Of a stretch of 64,000 nucleotides of DNA, positions 47,480 to 57,944 are shown in pieces (position 1 is the stretch's first letter; each line of letters starts with the position of its first letter). The position numbers and the translations under genes were made by a program. The DNA is from Undaria pinnatifida. Lineage: Eukaryota > Sar > Phaeophyceae > Laminariales > Alariaceae. The notes under the pieces were generated by a model. That model saw only the letters and a program-made list of their open reading frames with translations. It had not been told where the DNA came from and did not search any database. Location of the stretch: NCBI GenBank assembly GCA_012845835.1, contig JABAKD010000023.1, forward strand, positions 4,984,793-5,048,792. The letters are read 5' to 3'.

Positions 47480-47935
47480 ATAGTATATACCTGGTAGTCC
47501 TCTTGTGCACAAATTGACTTGCGGAAAGCGCGAGAGCGTGAGTTAGCAACACACCGGTCGCCCCGGTGGCGTATCAGGTTATGCTCGATCCTGGTATAGG
47601 TCAGTTTCGCGAGTTTTCGAGCCCCCCCCGAGCGCATCGTATTTGCAAAAATTTGTGGGGATTTCTTCTTGTGCACAAATTGACTTGCGGAAAGCGCGAG
47701 AGCGTGAGTTAGCGACACTCGATGAAAAATCGACGAGCAGTGGGATTGCTGAACCCTATGCGCGATAAAAAACTGAAGGCAAGAACCGGGGGGGAGAAGG
47801 GACGACACCTGTGACCACGGCATGTCCACAAAAAAGCTGGAAAGTAGATGTGTGTGGAAAAAAAAAGGGACAACACCTGTGACCACAACTTTTGCCCAAA
47901 AGCTGGAAAGTAGATGCGTTCAAAAACAAACAAAA
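47480..47935 (+). mobile_element. SINE-C, copy 1 (with partial tandem copy)
   Basis: It contains CAGTTTCGCGAGTTTTCGAG, GCGGAAAGCGCGAGAGCGTG, GAAAAATCGACGAGCAGTGG and GACGACACCTGTGACCACGG. The 3' module is repeated (GGACAACACCTGTGACCAC) and a short partial copy precedes it (47505-47550). Confidence 0.65.
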
Positions 47936-48183
47936 GAAAGAAACTACAAAAAGTGACGGGCGCGATCTAATCAAGCGTCTACAGCAGTAGCAGAAGGAAA
48001 AAAAATAGAGAAAATCCGAGTATCATCATGCCTCCCGTTTGACTATCTCCAGCAGTTTCCTGCGTGCAGTCCTTCCCCCCACACATCTCCTACCGGCACA
48101 CCAGCAACAGCTCGGATTGCTTGACGTGGCCGACGTCGCAATCAAGTGATCATCTTCCGTCAATCTGGAGTCCCAGAAGTAAA

Positions 48184-49097
48184 CAAACCCCTTTAGAAAA
48201 CCCCAAGTCCCTCCCAATACTAACTTCAAGTAAATTTGTCCCGAAAAAGGGTTCCCAGTAGTGAAGAGCCCCTGCCCCAAAATCCCGCCCTATACTAACT
48301 TCGAGTAAATATGTCCCCCAAAAAGGTTCCAGTTGGAAAAGCGTTAACCCCTTTGGAGCCCCAAAATCCCTCCCTATATTAACTTCAAGTAATTTTGTCC
48401 CCAAAAAGGGGTTCGAGTTGTGAAGAGCCCCAAAATCCCTTCCTGTACAAATTTCATGTACATTAGTCCCCCAAAAAGGTTTCCAGTTGGAAAGGCACTA
48501 ACCCCTTCAGAGCCCCAAACTCCCTCCGTATACTAAATTCAAATAAAATTGTCCCTCACAAGGGTTTCCAGTAGTGAAGAGCCCCAAAATCCTCCCTACA
48601 CTAACTAAGTAAAAATGTCCCCCAAGAAGGTTCCAGTTGGAAAGGCGTTAACCCCTTCAGAGCCCCAAAATCCCTCCCTATACTAACTTCGAGTAATTTT
48701 GTCCCCCCCCCAAAAAAATTCAGTAGTGAAAAGCCCCAAAATCCCTCCCTTATTAACTTCAAGTAATTTGTCCCCCAAAAGGGATTCCAGTTGGAAAGGC
48801 GTTAACCCCTTTAGAGCCCCAAAATCCCTCCCAACACAAACTTCAAGTAAACTTGTCTCCCAAAGGGTTTCCAGTGGTGAAGAGCCCTAACATTCCTCCC
48901 TATATTAACTTCAAGTAGTATTGTCCACCAAAAGGGGTTCCAGTTGGAAAGGCGTTAACCCTTTTTAGAGCCCCATAATCCCTCCCGATACTAACTTGAA
49001 GTAGTTGGTTTCCAGTAGTGAAGAGCCCCGAAATCCCTCCCTATCTAAACTTGAAGTAAATTTGTTCCCCAAAAGGGGTTCTAGTTGCAAGAGTTAA
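48184..49097 (+). repeat. Tandem array of TTAA-bounded MITE units (about 10)
   Basis: Each ~85-90 bp unit reads TTAACCCCTTTAGAGCCCC, AAAATCCCTCCCTATACTAA, CTTCAAGTAATTTTGTCCCC, AAAAGGGGTTCCAGTTG, AAAGGCGTTAA. Alternate units carry 'GTGAAGAGCCCC' instead of the TTAA junction, so dimers are amplified. Solo copies elsewhere end in TTAA on both sides with TAACCCCTTTA inverted termini. Confidence 0.85.
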
Positions 49098-49257
49098 TTG
49101 ACCCTGAATGTAGCTTCCCATTACGTTTTCGGATATAAACTACTTGGAATTCGTGTGTGTGGTTATTCTTGCAGCGGTAAAAGGGCTCACAGTTCGGACA
49201 GATCATCGATCCTCACCTGATGATCTAGATCTTTCACGCAAGATCTGCATGCGCATA

Positions 49258-49437
49258 CAGTAGGTGGCCCTATACAGTGCGGGTATGTGTCACGAAAATT
49301 TACCCGCACTATACCGGGCACCCGCACTATATAAAAACCGGCCACTATAGAGGGTTCTATATTGTGCCAAACGATTTCAACCGCACAATATCGGACGCCC
49401 GCACTATATGACCCGCACTACATAGGACCACCTACTG
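49258..49437. mobile_element. Tc1/mariner-like MITE (180 bp) with TA duplication
   Basis: TA|CAGTAGGTGGCCCTATACAG at the left and, inverted, CAGTAGGTGGTCCTATGTAG|TA at the right, inverted repeats of ~27 bp. A partial second copy without the left end follows to 49590. CAGT ends with TA duplication are Tc1/mariner traits (family knowledge). Confidence 0.75.
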
Positions 49438-49779
49438 TATTTATGGTATGTGTCACGAAAATTTACCCGCACTACACCGGGCACCCGCACTATACAAAAA
49501 CCGGCCACTATAGAGGGTTCTATATTGTGCCAAACGATTTCAACCGCACAATATCGGACGCCCGCACTATATGACCCGCACTATATAGGGTCGGAGCCGT
49601 GCTACCGGCACGATCTACGTCGCACTTTGTTACGCTTCATGGATCTCCCGCCTCCAATCTCCCACCTCACAACAGCATAGCAGCGGTTTCGCGCGTGCTA
49701 ATCAGGCACCCACCACTTCCCTGTACGAAGTTCCGCGTACGAACTCTGCTGTATCCGCTTTGCTTTTGTGCTAACCGCC

Positions 49780-50000
49780 GAATCCTTATTCATTTCCTGA
49801 AATACAGCTCACCTCAACCAACTAGCCCTCTCGTACCATCAATAGAATACCTGGTATCCACTAATAGACATGCCTTTCAAATATTTTCACATCCATTCCT
49901 GATGACAGCTCACCTCAACCAACTCGCTCTCTCGTACAAGAATATCTCCTAGTAAACATGCCTTCCAAATATATCAAGATCCATTCCCGCTCCACAAACA
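49780..50000 (+). repeat. ~110-bp direct duplication
   Basis: CAGCTCACCTCAACCAACT, CTCTCGTAC and ACATGCCTTYCAAATAT appear twice in order. Confidence 0.8.
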
Positions 50001-50040
50001 CCAAATTTCCTACATCCAACGCTACACATGGTTCCTGGGT

Positions 50041-50760
50041 TGGATCTGAATACACTCCAGCTGTGAGATCGAGGATTTCGTCGAAACTCATCTTTGCAAG
50101 CTGCGTGTGTTACTCCGATCGCGCCTATTACTAGGTGTGTGTCCTCATTCAAGGTTGTTGTTGTTGTTGTTGTTGTTGTTTTCACATTAACTCGCATAAT
50201 CGAGTCCGTGGTCACAGGACAGGCTCCAGTCACTCTGGAGCTGAGGAATACCCCAGGGAAACACACACAACCCAAGGTGGTACACGCATATATCACAGCT
50301 GACGCAATTCATGCCTCCACCAGAAACATATAAAAATGAAATCGGGAGTCAATCTACGATGTGCCAGGTCAAGGATACAGGCCGGCGACTCCTCTTAGAC
50401 CTTAGCCTTTGCACCAGGGTCAACAGGGTCATGCTAGTCAATCTGTGCGCCGAAACCACAAAACCCGTCTTTGACATGTGGACAAAACCTGACGGCTGTG
50501 AAGGGTGCGCCAGCTAGCGTTGGGCTGCGAAAGCAACTGAGTTAAATCGACACACGACGCGTATGAAAATACGTGGAAGTGTGGTGAGCTAAAGCTTTAC
50601 TTTTCCCCATCCGCCGTAGGATAAAAAAAAAAAAAAAAAACTGACGGCTGTGGAAGGAATGCATCGGTATATTACGTCCATCCTGTAGTCGTATGACCTA
50701 CGAGTATCAGGAATAGGAACGGCGCTCCGTCTCCAAGGGGATGCGTGGCCAACACGGTCA
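50041..50760 (+). repeat. Family R9, longest copy (split by a retroposon)
   Basis: Order: ACACTCCAGCTGTGAGATCG, GGATTTCGTCGAAACTCATC, CGATCGCGCCTATTAC, (GTT)n, CATAATCGAGTCCGTGGTCA, ATATATCACAGCTGACGCAA, ATACAGGCCGGCGACTCC and CTGACGGCTGTGGAAGGA. Interrupted at 50501-50640. Non-coding. Confidence 0.75.
50501..50640 (+). mobile_element. Retroposon-1 (SINE-like), copy with perfect 12-bp target duplication
   Basis: CTGACGGCTGTG occurs immediately before (50489-50500) and after (50641-50652). The body starts AAGGGTGCGCCAGCTAGCGT, has GACACACGACGCGTATGAAA, AAGCTTTACTTTTCCCCATC, and ends in an 18-A tail. The unoccupied site is present in the R9-related copy near 11229. Target duplication plus A tail indicates LINE-mediated retroposition (inference from known SINEs). 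Confidence 0.9.
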
Positions 50761-50969
50761 AACGACTACTCGTAAGGCAAGCAACAAAGGAGTAAGCACC
50801 CCAACCCCCCCCGTTCCCCGCCGCCCCCCCCGCCATCTACTAGCATTACGCGTGCAGTAAGCTCCTAATCATTTATGCGACCTATTTCCCCTATACCCGG
50901 CCCCCTTCCCCCACTGATAACACCGAAGGGGGGGGGGGGAGGGGTAGTTGAAACTTGAAGGCCATACAA

Positions 50970-51290
50970 ATTACTCGTTTTCTTTTCTTTTCTTTTCTTT
51001 TCGCACACTTCTACTTTCCAGCTTCTTTCTGGACAAGCCGTGGTCACAGGTGTCGTCCCTTCTCCCGCCCGGTTCTTGCCTCCAATTTTTATCGCGCGTA
51101 GGGCACAGCAATCCCACTGCTCGTCGATTTCTCGTCGGGTGTTGCTGACTCACGCTCTCGCGTTCTCCGCAAGCCAATTTGTGCGCCAGAAAAAATCCCC
51201 ACGAATTTATGCGAGTATGCATGCACTCGGGGGGATTCGAACCCACGAAACTGACCTGTACTCTTATTATATACCTGGTACCAGTTATAT
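50970..51290 (-). mobile_element. SINE-C, copy 2, with B-box-like sequence
   Basis: Reverse orientation of the 47555 copy. On minus it has GTGGGTTCGAATCCCCCC, a good match to a tRNA B box (GGTTCGANTCC), followed by the shared GCGGAGAACGCGAGAGCGTG and GACACCTGTGACCACGGCTT. Confidence 0.6.
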
Positions 51291-51309
51291 ACCAGGTATA
51301 TACAGATCA

Positions 51310-51480
51310 ACACAATTATGTTGTTGTTGTTGTTGTTGCTGTTCTCACATAAGTAACTCGCATAATCAAGTCCGTGGTCACAGGACAGGCTCCAGTCCCT
51401 CTGGAGCTGAGAAATACCCCGGGGAAAAAACACAAACCAACGGTGGTACACGCATATATCTGCTGTACAATATCGCCTAG
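51310..51480 (+). repeat. R9 partial copy
   Basis: Starts at the (GTT)n and runs through CATAATCAAGTCCGTGGTCA, CAGGCTCCAGTCCCTCTGGA and GTGGTACACGCATATATC. Confidence 0.75.
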
Positions 51481-51672
51481 CGACAGCTACAGGATCTACT
51501 GCTGTAGACGATCTACATAATGTCCCTCCGTGGTGAGAAAGGCATGTGACTTTGAAAAAAAAACGGTCCAACTTTCATGTACAGCAGTACGAGTACACAG
51601 ATCCCACACTCCAGCTGCGGCTCTTTTTAGCGCAGGCCCTATAGGCCTTGCGAAACAAAAAACCAACAACTA

Positions 51673-51778
51673 TTACGGTGGGACCCTAGTAAACAGGACC
51701 TACGGTGGACACAAAAACCTATATATTCATATATTTTTACAAACAATATTTGGTCCTATTTACTATCGACCTCCGTAA
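51673..51778. mobile_element. Family P palindromic MITE, copy 2
   Basis: TTACGGTGGGACCCTAGTAA ... CTATCGACCTCCGTAA. It is ~90% identical by eye to 46203-46307, including the internal CACAAAAACCTATATATTCA. Confidence 0.8.
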
Positions 51779-51866
51779 TACACCATTGACATTCATGAAA
51801 TGTCCATGCTCAACCGGTTCACCGGCCCGTATTCAAAATTCGACGAAAAATAGAAGTCGTCGCTGC

Positions 51867-52022
51867 CTGGGACCCGAAGGGTGCGCCAGCTAGCGTTGGG
51901 CTGCGAAAGCAGCTGAGTTAAATCGACACACGACGCGTATGAAAATACTTTCGAGTGTGGTGAGCTAAAGCTTTATTTTTCCCCATCCGCCGGAGGATAA
52001 AAATAAAAAAATAAAAAAATAA
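51867..52022 (+). mobile_element. Retroposon-1, copy with perfect 13-bp target duplication
   Basis: AAGTCGTCGCTGC flanks it at 51854-51866 and 52023-52035. The body starts CTGGGACCCGAAGGGTGCGC and ends GGAGGATAAAAATAAAAAAA, an A-rich tail. It starts slightly further upstream than the 50501 copy, so both may be 5'-truncated. Confidence 0.9.
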
Positions 52023-52131
52023 AAGTCGTCGCTGCACGGACCCTGGATGTGCTGGACGTTGAACGGTACAAACATGGATGTCCTTATCCCTCCGCGGGAT
52101 CACTCGGGAGGCTCTACTCCCCCGTTTAACC

Positions 52132-52219
52132 TTAACGCCTTCACCACTGGAAAGCCTTCTTGGGGAAAATTTTACTTGAAGTTAGTATAGGGGGGATTTT
52201 GGGTCTCCAAAGGGGTTAA
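52132..52219. mobile_element. TTAA-MITE, reverse copy
   Basis: Starts TTAACGCCTTCACCACTGGA and ends CTCCAAAGGGGTTAA; the element reads in reverse. Confidence 0.75.
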
Positions 52220-52259
52220 TCCTATCCCATACGAAATATACCGATGAGGCCCCTTAGCG

Positions 52260-52515
52260 ACGTGAAATGGTTGAAAAAACACAAAACTGATGTCGTATCT
52301 CTGTCCCCCGTCCCCGCTACGGTACACGCCTTACATGTTTTATGGCGAGATGAAGTCAGCACTTTCTTCCCACGTCGACTCGCGTCGACTCGTGCTCATC
52401 CACGCAATACAGCGTTCTCGGCAGTGGGTGTCTCTAGAGAAAAAAAAACTCCATACCGAGAATTAAACCCCTGACTCCAATCTTAGCAGTGTTCGAGGTT
52501 AACCTATACGTCACA
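52260..52515 (-). mobile_element. SINE-B, fuller copy with tRNA-like head
   Basis: On minus it begins near GTATAGGTTAACCTCGAACA, then CAGGGGTTTAATTCTCGG (B-box-like), TCTCTAGAGACACCCACTG, GTGGGAAGAAAGTGCTGAC and TACCGTAGCGGGGACGGGGG. Head and body match the copies at 53625, 46015 and 44040. Confidence 0.6.
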
Positions 52516-53084
52516 CGGGCGGCCGATTGAAGCGGTTTGATGCGAAGAGCAACCCACCAGGTACATACATCAGTGAAGCTCCGACACACGTGGACTCACC
52601 ATCATATCCTATCAGATATTCGTTTTTCACGCTTGATATTTCGGGCCTACTCCAAACGAGTTGATGCTCTCTGTACCGCTGTATCTATGTGTAGCACACG
52701 GGTCAGCACAACTCGCAGATACGTAAAATCGGCCGTATGTGCTACAGGTACGAGCGGAGAAAAACATCCGACAGCACATCAGCTACTCGTACACGAAGAT
52801 AGCATGCAAAACGTAGCTACAAATACGTTCGGGTGCGGTGAACTGCTTTGCTATTGCGTACGATATTATGGTGTTGTTTGGTCTGATGGTCTTGGTCCTG
52901 CGTTTTTTTGTTTTTTTCTCCACCCCTTCCTTATCATGTTTGCACTATTAAATACCTACTTCACATATTCGCTCCCTAAACGAAACGCAGAGGGTATGGT
53001 GCGTTGAAAAGTACTGCCCGCGCGCTCATTGCGGTTGGGCATTGCATGGCCAAACCACCTTGCTGTACTTGCAATGCGTATCTC
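52516..53084. other. No gene recognised
   Basis: A 156-codon plus ORF (52537-53007) has no domain, no codon bias that I can see and no splice context; treated as chance. The rest is unique. Confidence 0.35.
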
Positions 53085-53600
53085 TGCGACCTCGTCTCTC
53101 TTGTTGTTGTTGTTGTTGTTGTTGTTGATGTTTTAACAATAACTCGCATAATCAAGTCCATGGTCACAGGACAGGCTCCAGTCACTCAGGCGTAGGGAAT
53201 ACCCCAGGAAAAAAACACAAACTGCCCAAAAAGTGGTCAAGACACGCATACACCACCATAGCTGACGCAATTCATGCTTACGCCAAAAAAATACTCCGGA
53301 GTACAAAAAGTGAAATCGGGAGTCAGCCTACGATGTGCCCCGGTCCATACTGGCACACACGTCGAACTACTCGCGCCCGAAACAGACTACACCGCGTTAT
53401 CATGCATCACCACGGACTCTGGCTGTGCCGGATGGAGATGGGTGGAAATATCAATTTCAATGTTAACGACACACAAACACTGCAATACACTGCTTGCACT
53501 TAGCACGTGTATGTTGTGTTGTAGGTTGCACAGCAGCAGTAGGAAGACTCTCAAGCGCGTGGAAGACGGCGGGAAAATGTTCAACATTGATACTGCGGTC
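53085..53600. repeat. R9 copy followed by reverse R15 copy
   Basis: (GTT)n at 53101-53126, CATAATCAAGTCCATGGTCA, ACGCAATTCATGC and CGGGAGTCAGCCTACGATGT are R9. 53400-53470 reads as R15 on the minus strand (CCACCCATCTCCATCCGGCA). Confidence 0.65.
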
Positions 53601-53624
53601 CTCCATGGATACGTAAGCCGGTCG

Positions 53625-54135
53625 CACCATTCGTCTAGTGGTTAACCTCGAACACCAGTAAGGGGGGTCCATCTCGCGGTATAGATCATTTCACTTGTTC
53701 GCTTTCTTCGTATCGTGCGTTTATTCGTAGGCGGGAAAGCGTAGTATTTCCCGGACGAATTTTTATTTCATTTGGTCTTTCGGATCTTCCTAGGGCTCCA
53801 GCACCTTTGTGTGACCACGGACGCTATTAATTATCAACTATATGTTTAACCAGAGTTAATGTGAGACAACAACATCTCGCGGTATGGAGATTTTGATTTT
53901 CTAGAGACACAAACTGTCGAAAGCGCCTCATAGAGTGGGTAACCACATCAGTTCGACTCGTGTCGACGAGGGAAGAAAGTGCCCAATCCTTCTCGCGATC
54001 AAAGCGAAGGCGCGAGCCGTAGTCGGCAGGGAAGGGGGGAAGAAGAGCCCGCTGAGTGACTGCACCCCAAACCTGAGATGCTTGTACTAGGGAGAGATAA
54101 GAACAAAGAAAAAGTGCGAAGATATATACTGCTAC
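53625..54135 (+). mobile_element. SINE-B head and a second SINE-B copy
   Basis: 53626-53690 is tRNA-like: CATTCGTCTAGTGGTTAACC resembles the 5' half and A box of a tRNA-Glu/Asp, but no full cloverleaf can be formed and the 3' half is replaced. 53865-54130 has the body: CTCGCGGTATGGAGATTTTG, TCTAGAGACACAAACTG and CGACGAGGGAAGAAAGTGC. Confidence 0.6.
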
Positions 54136-54209
54136 GGAGACCCACTGTTACCACGATGAATTGTAAAACAAACAAAGGAGAAGGCAAGAAATCACCCACC
54201 CACCCTTGT

Positions 54210-54525
54210 TTAACCCCTTAAGAACCCCCCGAACCCCTCTCTATACTAAATCCAAGTAATATTGTCCCCAAAAACGGGTTTCCAGTTGTAAAGGAGTTAA
54301 TAGCGTTTGACTCACGATTTTTTGCCCGCTTTTTACCAGGTGTGCAGAGCCTCAATCAAACACAGCAGTCGTAGTAGCGTGGGAGGGCTCGCCCGGAAGG
54401 TGGCGATGCTTTTCGTTTTGTATGTAATTTCATCATTTCAACCCCGTTAGAGCCCCCGAACCCCTCCTTCACTAAATCCAAGTAATTTCGTCCCCAAAAC
54501 GGGTTTCCAATTGTTAAGGGGTTAA
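54210..54525. mobile_element. Two TTAA-MITE copies
   Basis: 54210-54300 (TTAACCCCTTAAGAACCCC ... AAAGGAGTTAA) and 54437-54525 (TTTCAACCCCGTTAGAGCCC ... TTAAGGGGTTAA). Confidence 0.8.
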
Positions 54526-54599
54526 CGGCGGTGAATCTCCGATAATAGGATAAACATTTTTTCAACATTCTTCTTTTTTTCAAATTAGTACAAAAATCC

Positions 54600-54720
54600 C
54601 CGCTTTGTGACCCCGGTTCTGAGGTGCTACTGGGAGGGAGCACGAAAGTAGTGCGAGGATAATGAAAGGGATGCAAAAAAATGCGAGGAAATAAAAGGGA
54701 TGCAAGAAGAAGAAAAAAAA
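54600..54720 (+). mobile_element. SINE-B 3' tail fragment
   Basis: TGTGACCCCGGTTCTGAGG, GCTACTGGGAGGGAGCACGA and GTGCGAGGATAATGAAAGGG, ending in a short degenerate repeat and A-run. Confidence 0.65.
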
Positions 54721-54736
54721 AACATCCACGCTGCGG

Positions 54737-55540
54737 TTGATTTCATGGAATTACAAAGCACTGAGAACACGGCCACGATTTTTAACCTCCAACGGTTTCT
54801 ATTCAGGCCGTGCAGACACAAACGTGAACGTTTCTGTCAACTACAGGCGGGATGTATGCGCGCCGCGGGTAAAGGCTAAAAATATGCGAAGAAAGTCAGC
54901 CGGTCGCCTAAAAAAAATCGCCTCTAAATATGGCAACCGCGAACTGCGCAAGCGAAATGCGCAAACAGCTGTCAGTCGCGATCGGCAACCCAAACACTAT
55001 AAAGAAGAATAGAAATTTGGAACTGAATTTAGAGTTTAGGAATGAGAAAAAATATTAGGAATCGGTAACCGATATAAGAATAATGTGTTGTTCTATTATA
55101 GAAATAATTTGGCGTTATGGTTTATAGTTTTTTGGCGGGGTACCAAGTACGTAGCTCACTTTGACAGCAGCAGCTGACATTGTTTGGTTGATCGCGCTTG
55201 TGGGGATACCAAGTGGATACCGCGCGGGACGATGGTGCTGGCAGACTGGTAGAAACACGCCAACAGACAAGAGCTGTTGTTTACAACTGGACAGCGGTCG
55301 CTCGCTGGACCAGATAATTCGTGATTTTGGGCATTTCCACACAAGCAAGGGATTTCCCTCCAGGTGCCACCTACGCCACCTAAAAAAATCGCAAACGGCT
55401 TTATTTTACAAGTGGAGGTTGTCTGAATTTTTTTATATATGAGTATATACAAGCGAACGAAGGTGCATGGCGCAAAGGGCACTCCTGGTCATCTCTACAA
55501 CAATCTGCAGGGGAGCTGTTCTGAAACGCGCGGACTTTGG
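54737..55540. other. No gene assigned; a basic ORF at 54737-55012
   Basis: A plus frame ends with KNMRRKSAGRLKKIASKYGN then RELRKRNAQTAVSRDRQ and a stop at about 55012. It is basic and protein-like but has no ATG upstream, and I recognise no family. The rest is AT-rich unique sequence. Confidence 0.3.
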
Positions 55541-55544
55541 TTCA

Positions 55545-55860
55545 TGTGTGTGTTGTCTTCACGTGTGCGTCTCCCTTGAATTGAACTGACCGTTCCACCC
55601 ATCCACATCCCGCACAACCAGTGTCCGTACTAATGCCTCCCACAGCAGCAGCGACGAGCTCTGCGGTCATAAACTAGCAAACACGTCAGGAGACGGCACT
55701 TTTGTCCCCTTGTCGGATGGCAATTTTCCAATTATTTGCCTTGACCGACGCCAACCTACGTACTAGGTTTTAGTTTGGAACGATCCATTTGACACCCTTG
55801 ACTGACCGATGGACGTTTCGCCTTGACTGGCCGAATCCTGACATCGTTGCAAACTACCAG
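55545..55860 (+). repeat. R15 copy followed by R19 copy
   Basis: 55560-55680 is R15 (CCATCCACATCCCGCACAAC). 55685-55850 matches 61030-61195: GTCAGGAGACGG, CAATTATTTGCCTTGACCGA, ACTAGGTTTTAGTTTGGAAC and GACACCCTTGAC. Confidence 0.65.
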
Positions 55861-55997
55861 GGTAGAGACAAGAGACATGATGTGCAACTCATCACATCAT
55901 CATTGCAAGTACAGCGAAAGGTGATTTTCAGGGCCTTTCCCGGGACCGGTCTTTGACTTCGGGACCAAATCTCGCCGCAGTAAGATACCGCGGGACT

Positions 55998-56086
55998 TTA
56001 ACCCCTTCAGAGCCCCCGAACCCCTCCCTCTACTAAACCCAAGTAACTTTGTCCCCAAAAACGGGTTTCCAGTTGTAAAGGGGTTA
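55998..56086. mobile_element. TTAA-MITE copy
   Basis: TTAACCCCTTCAGAGCCCCC to TTGTAAAGGGGTTA. Confidence 0.8.
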
Positions 56087-57050
56087 TTTTTCGTACGGGA
56101 TCCGGCAACCACGGGACTGAAATAATTTCGTTTGTGCGGGATCCGGGTACCACGCACGGGACTGAACGTTTATTCTTGTACGGGATCCGGCTACCGCGGT
56201 GTTCCCCGGCACGAGATGTAGCCACGACGGGACTCAACGGGAATTTTTGTACGCGATTCCGCCACCGCAGGACTCCCCGGGCGGGATGCAGCCACGACGA
56301 GACTCGACGGGACTTTTGACGAGAGCGACGTCTTGGAGATTGGTAGCGTGTCAAGCCGTACTCCTGTAGCAGCCGAGCCGGCAGGTGCCCCAGATGAAGA
56401 CCATCATGTCCTGAAGGCCCGACACCCACGGACTCTTGGCCGGCAGCAGGTGCTGCTGCCTCGCTAGTAACAGCCTCGTTAGGGTCCATGCTATGTCGGT
56501 CACGGCCGTGCGTGTGTGTGTCGTCTGCTCTGCGCCCGGATCTCTCTGGGCTCTTTTTGACACGAAAGAACAGGGTTTCCATGGTGTTTCGCGGTGTTGT
56601 ACTGGGGAGCGGTGGGGACTCACCCTAGGATTGGGTGCAAACGTTTTCGAAAAAAAAAAAAAAAAAAGTTGTGATCTGAGAGAATCGAACCGGGGAGTTG
56701 GTGCTTCCGTTCGTGCTTCCGTGAATCAATCAGTCCTTCTACGCGGGAGGACAAGCTTGACAAACGTCGGGATTCCTCGTTCTTCGGTTCCCGGAATGCG
56801 GGATTTCAACATCATCGCGGGATTTGTTCGTGCGGGAACGGGCTTTCGAGTATATGCGCGGGACGCATTTTGGGCGAGAACGGGATTTCGCCTCTTTTTC
56901 AAAGGATCACGGGATACGGGATGCGGGACTTCCCATTTTTCACGAGATACCGGATATGGGATACGGGAGTTAGCATTTTGCACGGGACCACGGAATAATC
57001 CCGAATCTCGTACAATCCCGCCGGAAAACCCTCGGGGAAGGCCCTGGTGT
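56087..57050. repeat. GGGATCCGG/CGGGA-type degenerate repeats; GC-rich island
   Basis: 56090-56320 and 56760-57020 are rich in CGGGAxxCGGGA-like units (GTACGGGATCCGGCTACCG, CACGACGGGACTCAACGGG). 56345-56570 is a GC-rich island whose minus frame reads TRLLLARQQHLLPAKSPWVS; its origin is unknown. An 18-A run lies at 56650-56667. Confidence 0.5.
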
Positions 57051-57325
57051 TTTTGGCCATGCAACGTTTTGCTTCTTTTTTTTCATCATTTCATTCATAT
57101 TTTTTATGGTCTGGCTTGTTTTGTTGTGGCTCTCGCACCCGGTACGCTAGCATTTCACTTGCTTTACCTTGATGAATCGCGACTACGACGTACTGCTGTT
57201 CGGTTTACTTTCGTGTGTCTCGCGAGTAGCGGTCTCTAACCACATAATTTGTACTTCTCTAGGATGAAGACAAAGCACGGACACTGGGTGAACTGATGTC
57301 GTGGGGTATACGAGAAGAAAACGAT

Positions 57326-57499
57326 TTAACCCCTATAGAGCCCCCGGACCCCTCCCTATACTAAATCCAAGTAGTTTTGTCCCCAAAAACGGGTTTCCAG
57401 TTGTAAAGGGGTTAACCCCTTAGAGCCCCCAAACCCCTCCCTATACTAAATCCAAGTAATGTTGTCCCCAAAACGGGTTTCCAGTTGCAAAGGGGTTGA
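57326..57499. mobile_element. Two abutting TTAA-MITE copies sharing one TTAA
   Basis: 57326-57415 and 57412-57499 are adjacent and use the same TTAA (57412-57415) as right and left border, as expected for insertion of one copy at the TTAA edge of another. Confidence 0.85.
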
Positions 57500-57944
57500 A
57501 ATAAAGACAAGGACACATAACAATGCAAATGAGCACGCGGGCGAAAAACACAAAAAATGCAAGCTAGCACACGAGATCATTTTACCGCAGTATCAATAGT
57601 AAAAATAGAAAACATAATAAAAGAAAGAGACGAATTAGAAAAGAAACAAGAAGAAAAGGAAACACAATTGATTGGAAAGAAGAAAAGGGAAATGATGCGT
57701 ATCTGTCTCGTTTTGTAGCTTGTGACCACAGAGCTCGTTTCTCTCAATGAGCCACTACTATCAATGGCGCATGGACGCTGGTTGTGCTGAATACAGATGG
57801 GCGCAAAAATCAGTTTAATGCGAACAACACATACCGCAGTAGAGGAATCCTTCAGTAAGGCGTGGTGTGCCAGAGTAAAATTACCGCCCAGGTTATGAGT
57901 GCGGTCACCCAATTTCGCCAAGCGATTTTGGCCGCCTTGTATCG

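Noticed and set aside
48184-49097. CRISPR-like array of regular repeats
   Set aside because: Units are contiguous MITE copies without unique spacers, in a eukaryotic intron-bearing genome. The same holds for the arrays at 13.4, 36.0 and 58.0 kb.
52537-53007. 156-codon plus ORF
   Set aside because: No domain, no homology pattern recognised, and sits between mobile elements; likely chance.
53626-53700. Functional tRNA gene
   Set aside because: Only the D-arm/A-box part is tRNA-like. No anticodon arm or acceptor pairing can be completed, so it was called a SINE head instead.
54737-55012. Basic plus-strand ORF
   Set aside because: No ATG start and no recognised family; could be a fragment, but unsupported.
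56665-56745. tRNA gene on minus (CCGGTTCGATTCTCTCA)
   Set aside because: A B-box-like stretch is present, but no A box at the right spacing and no cloverleaf.
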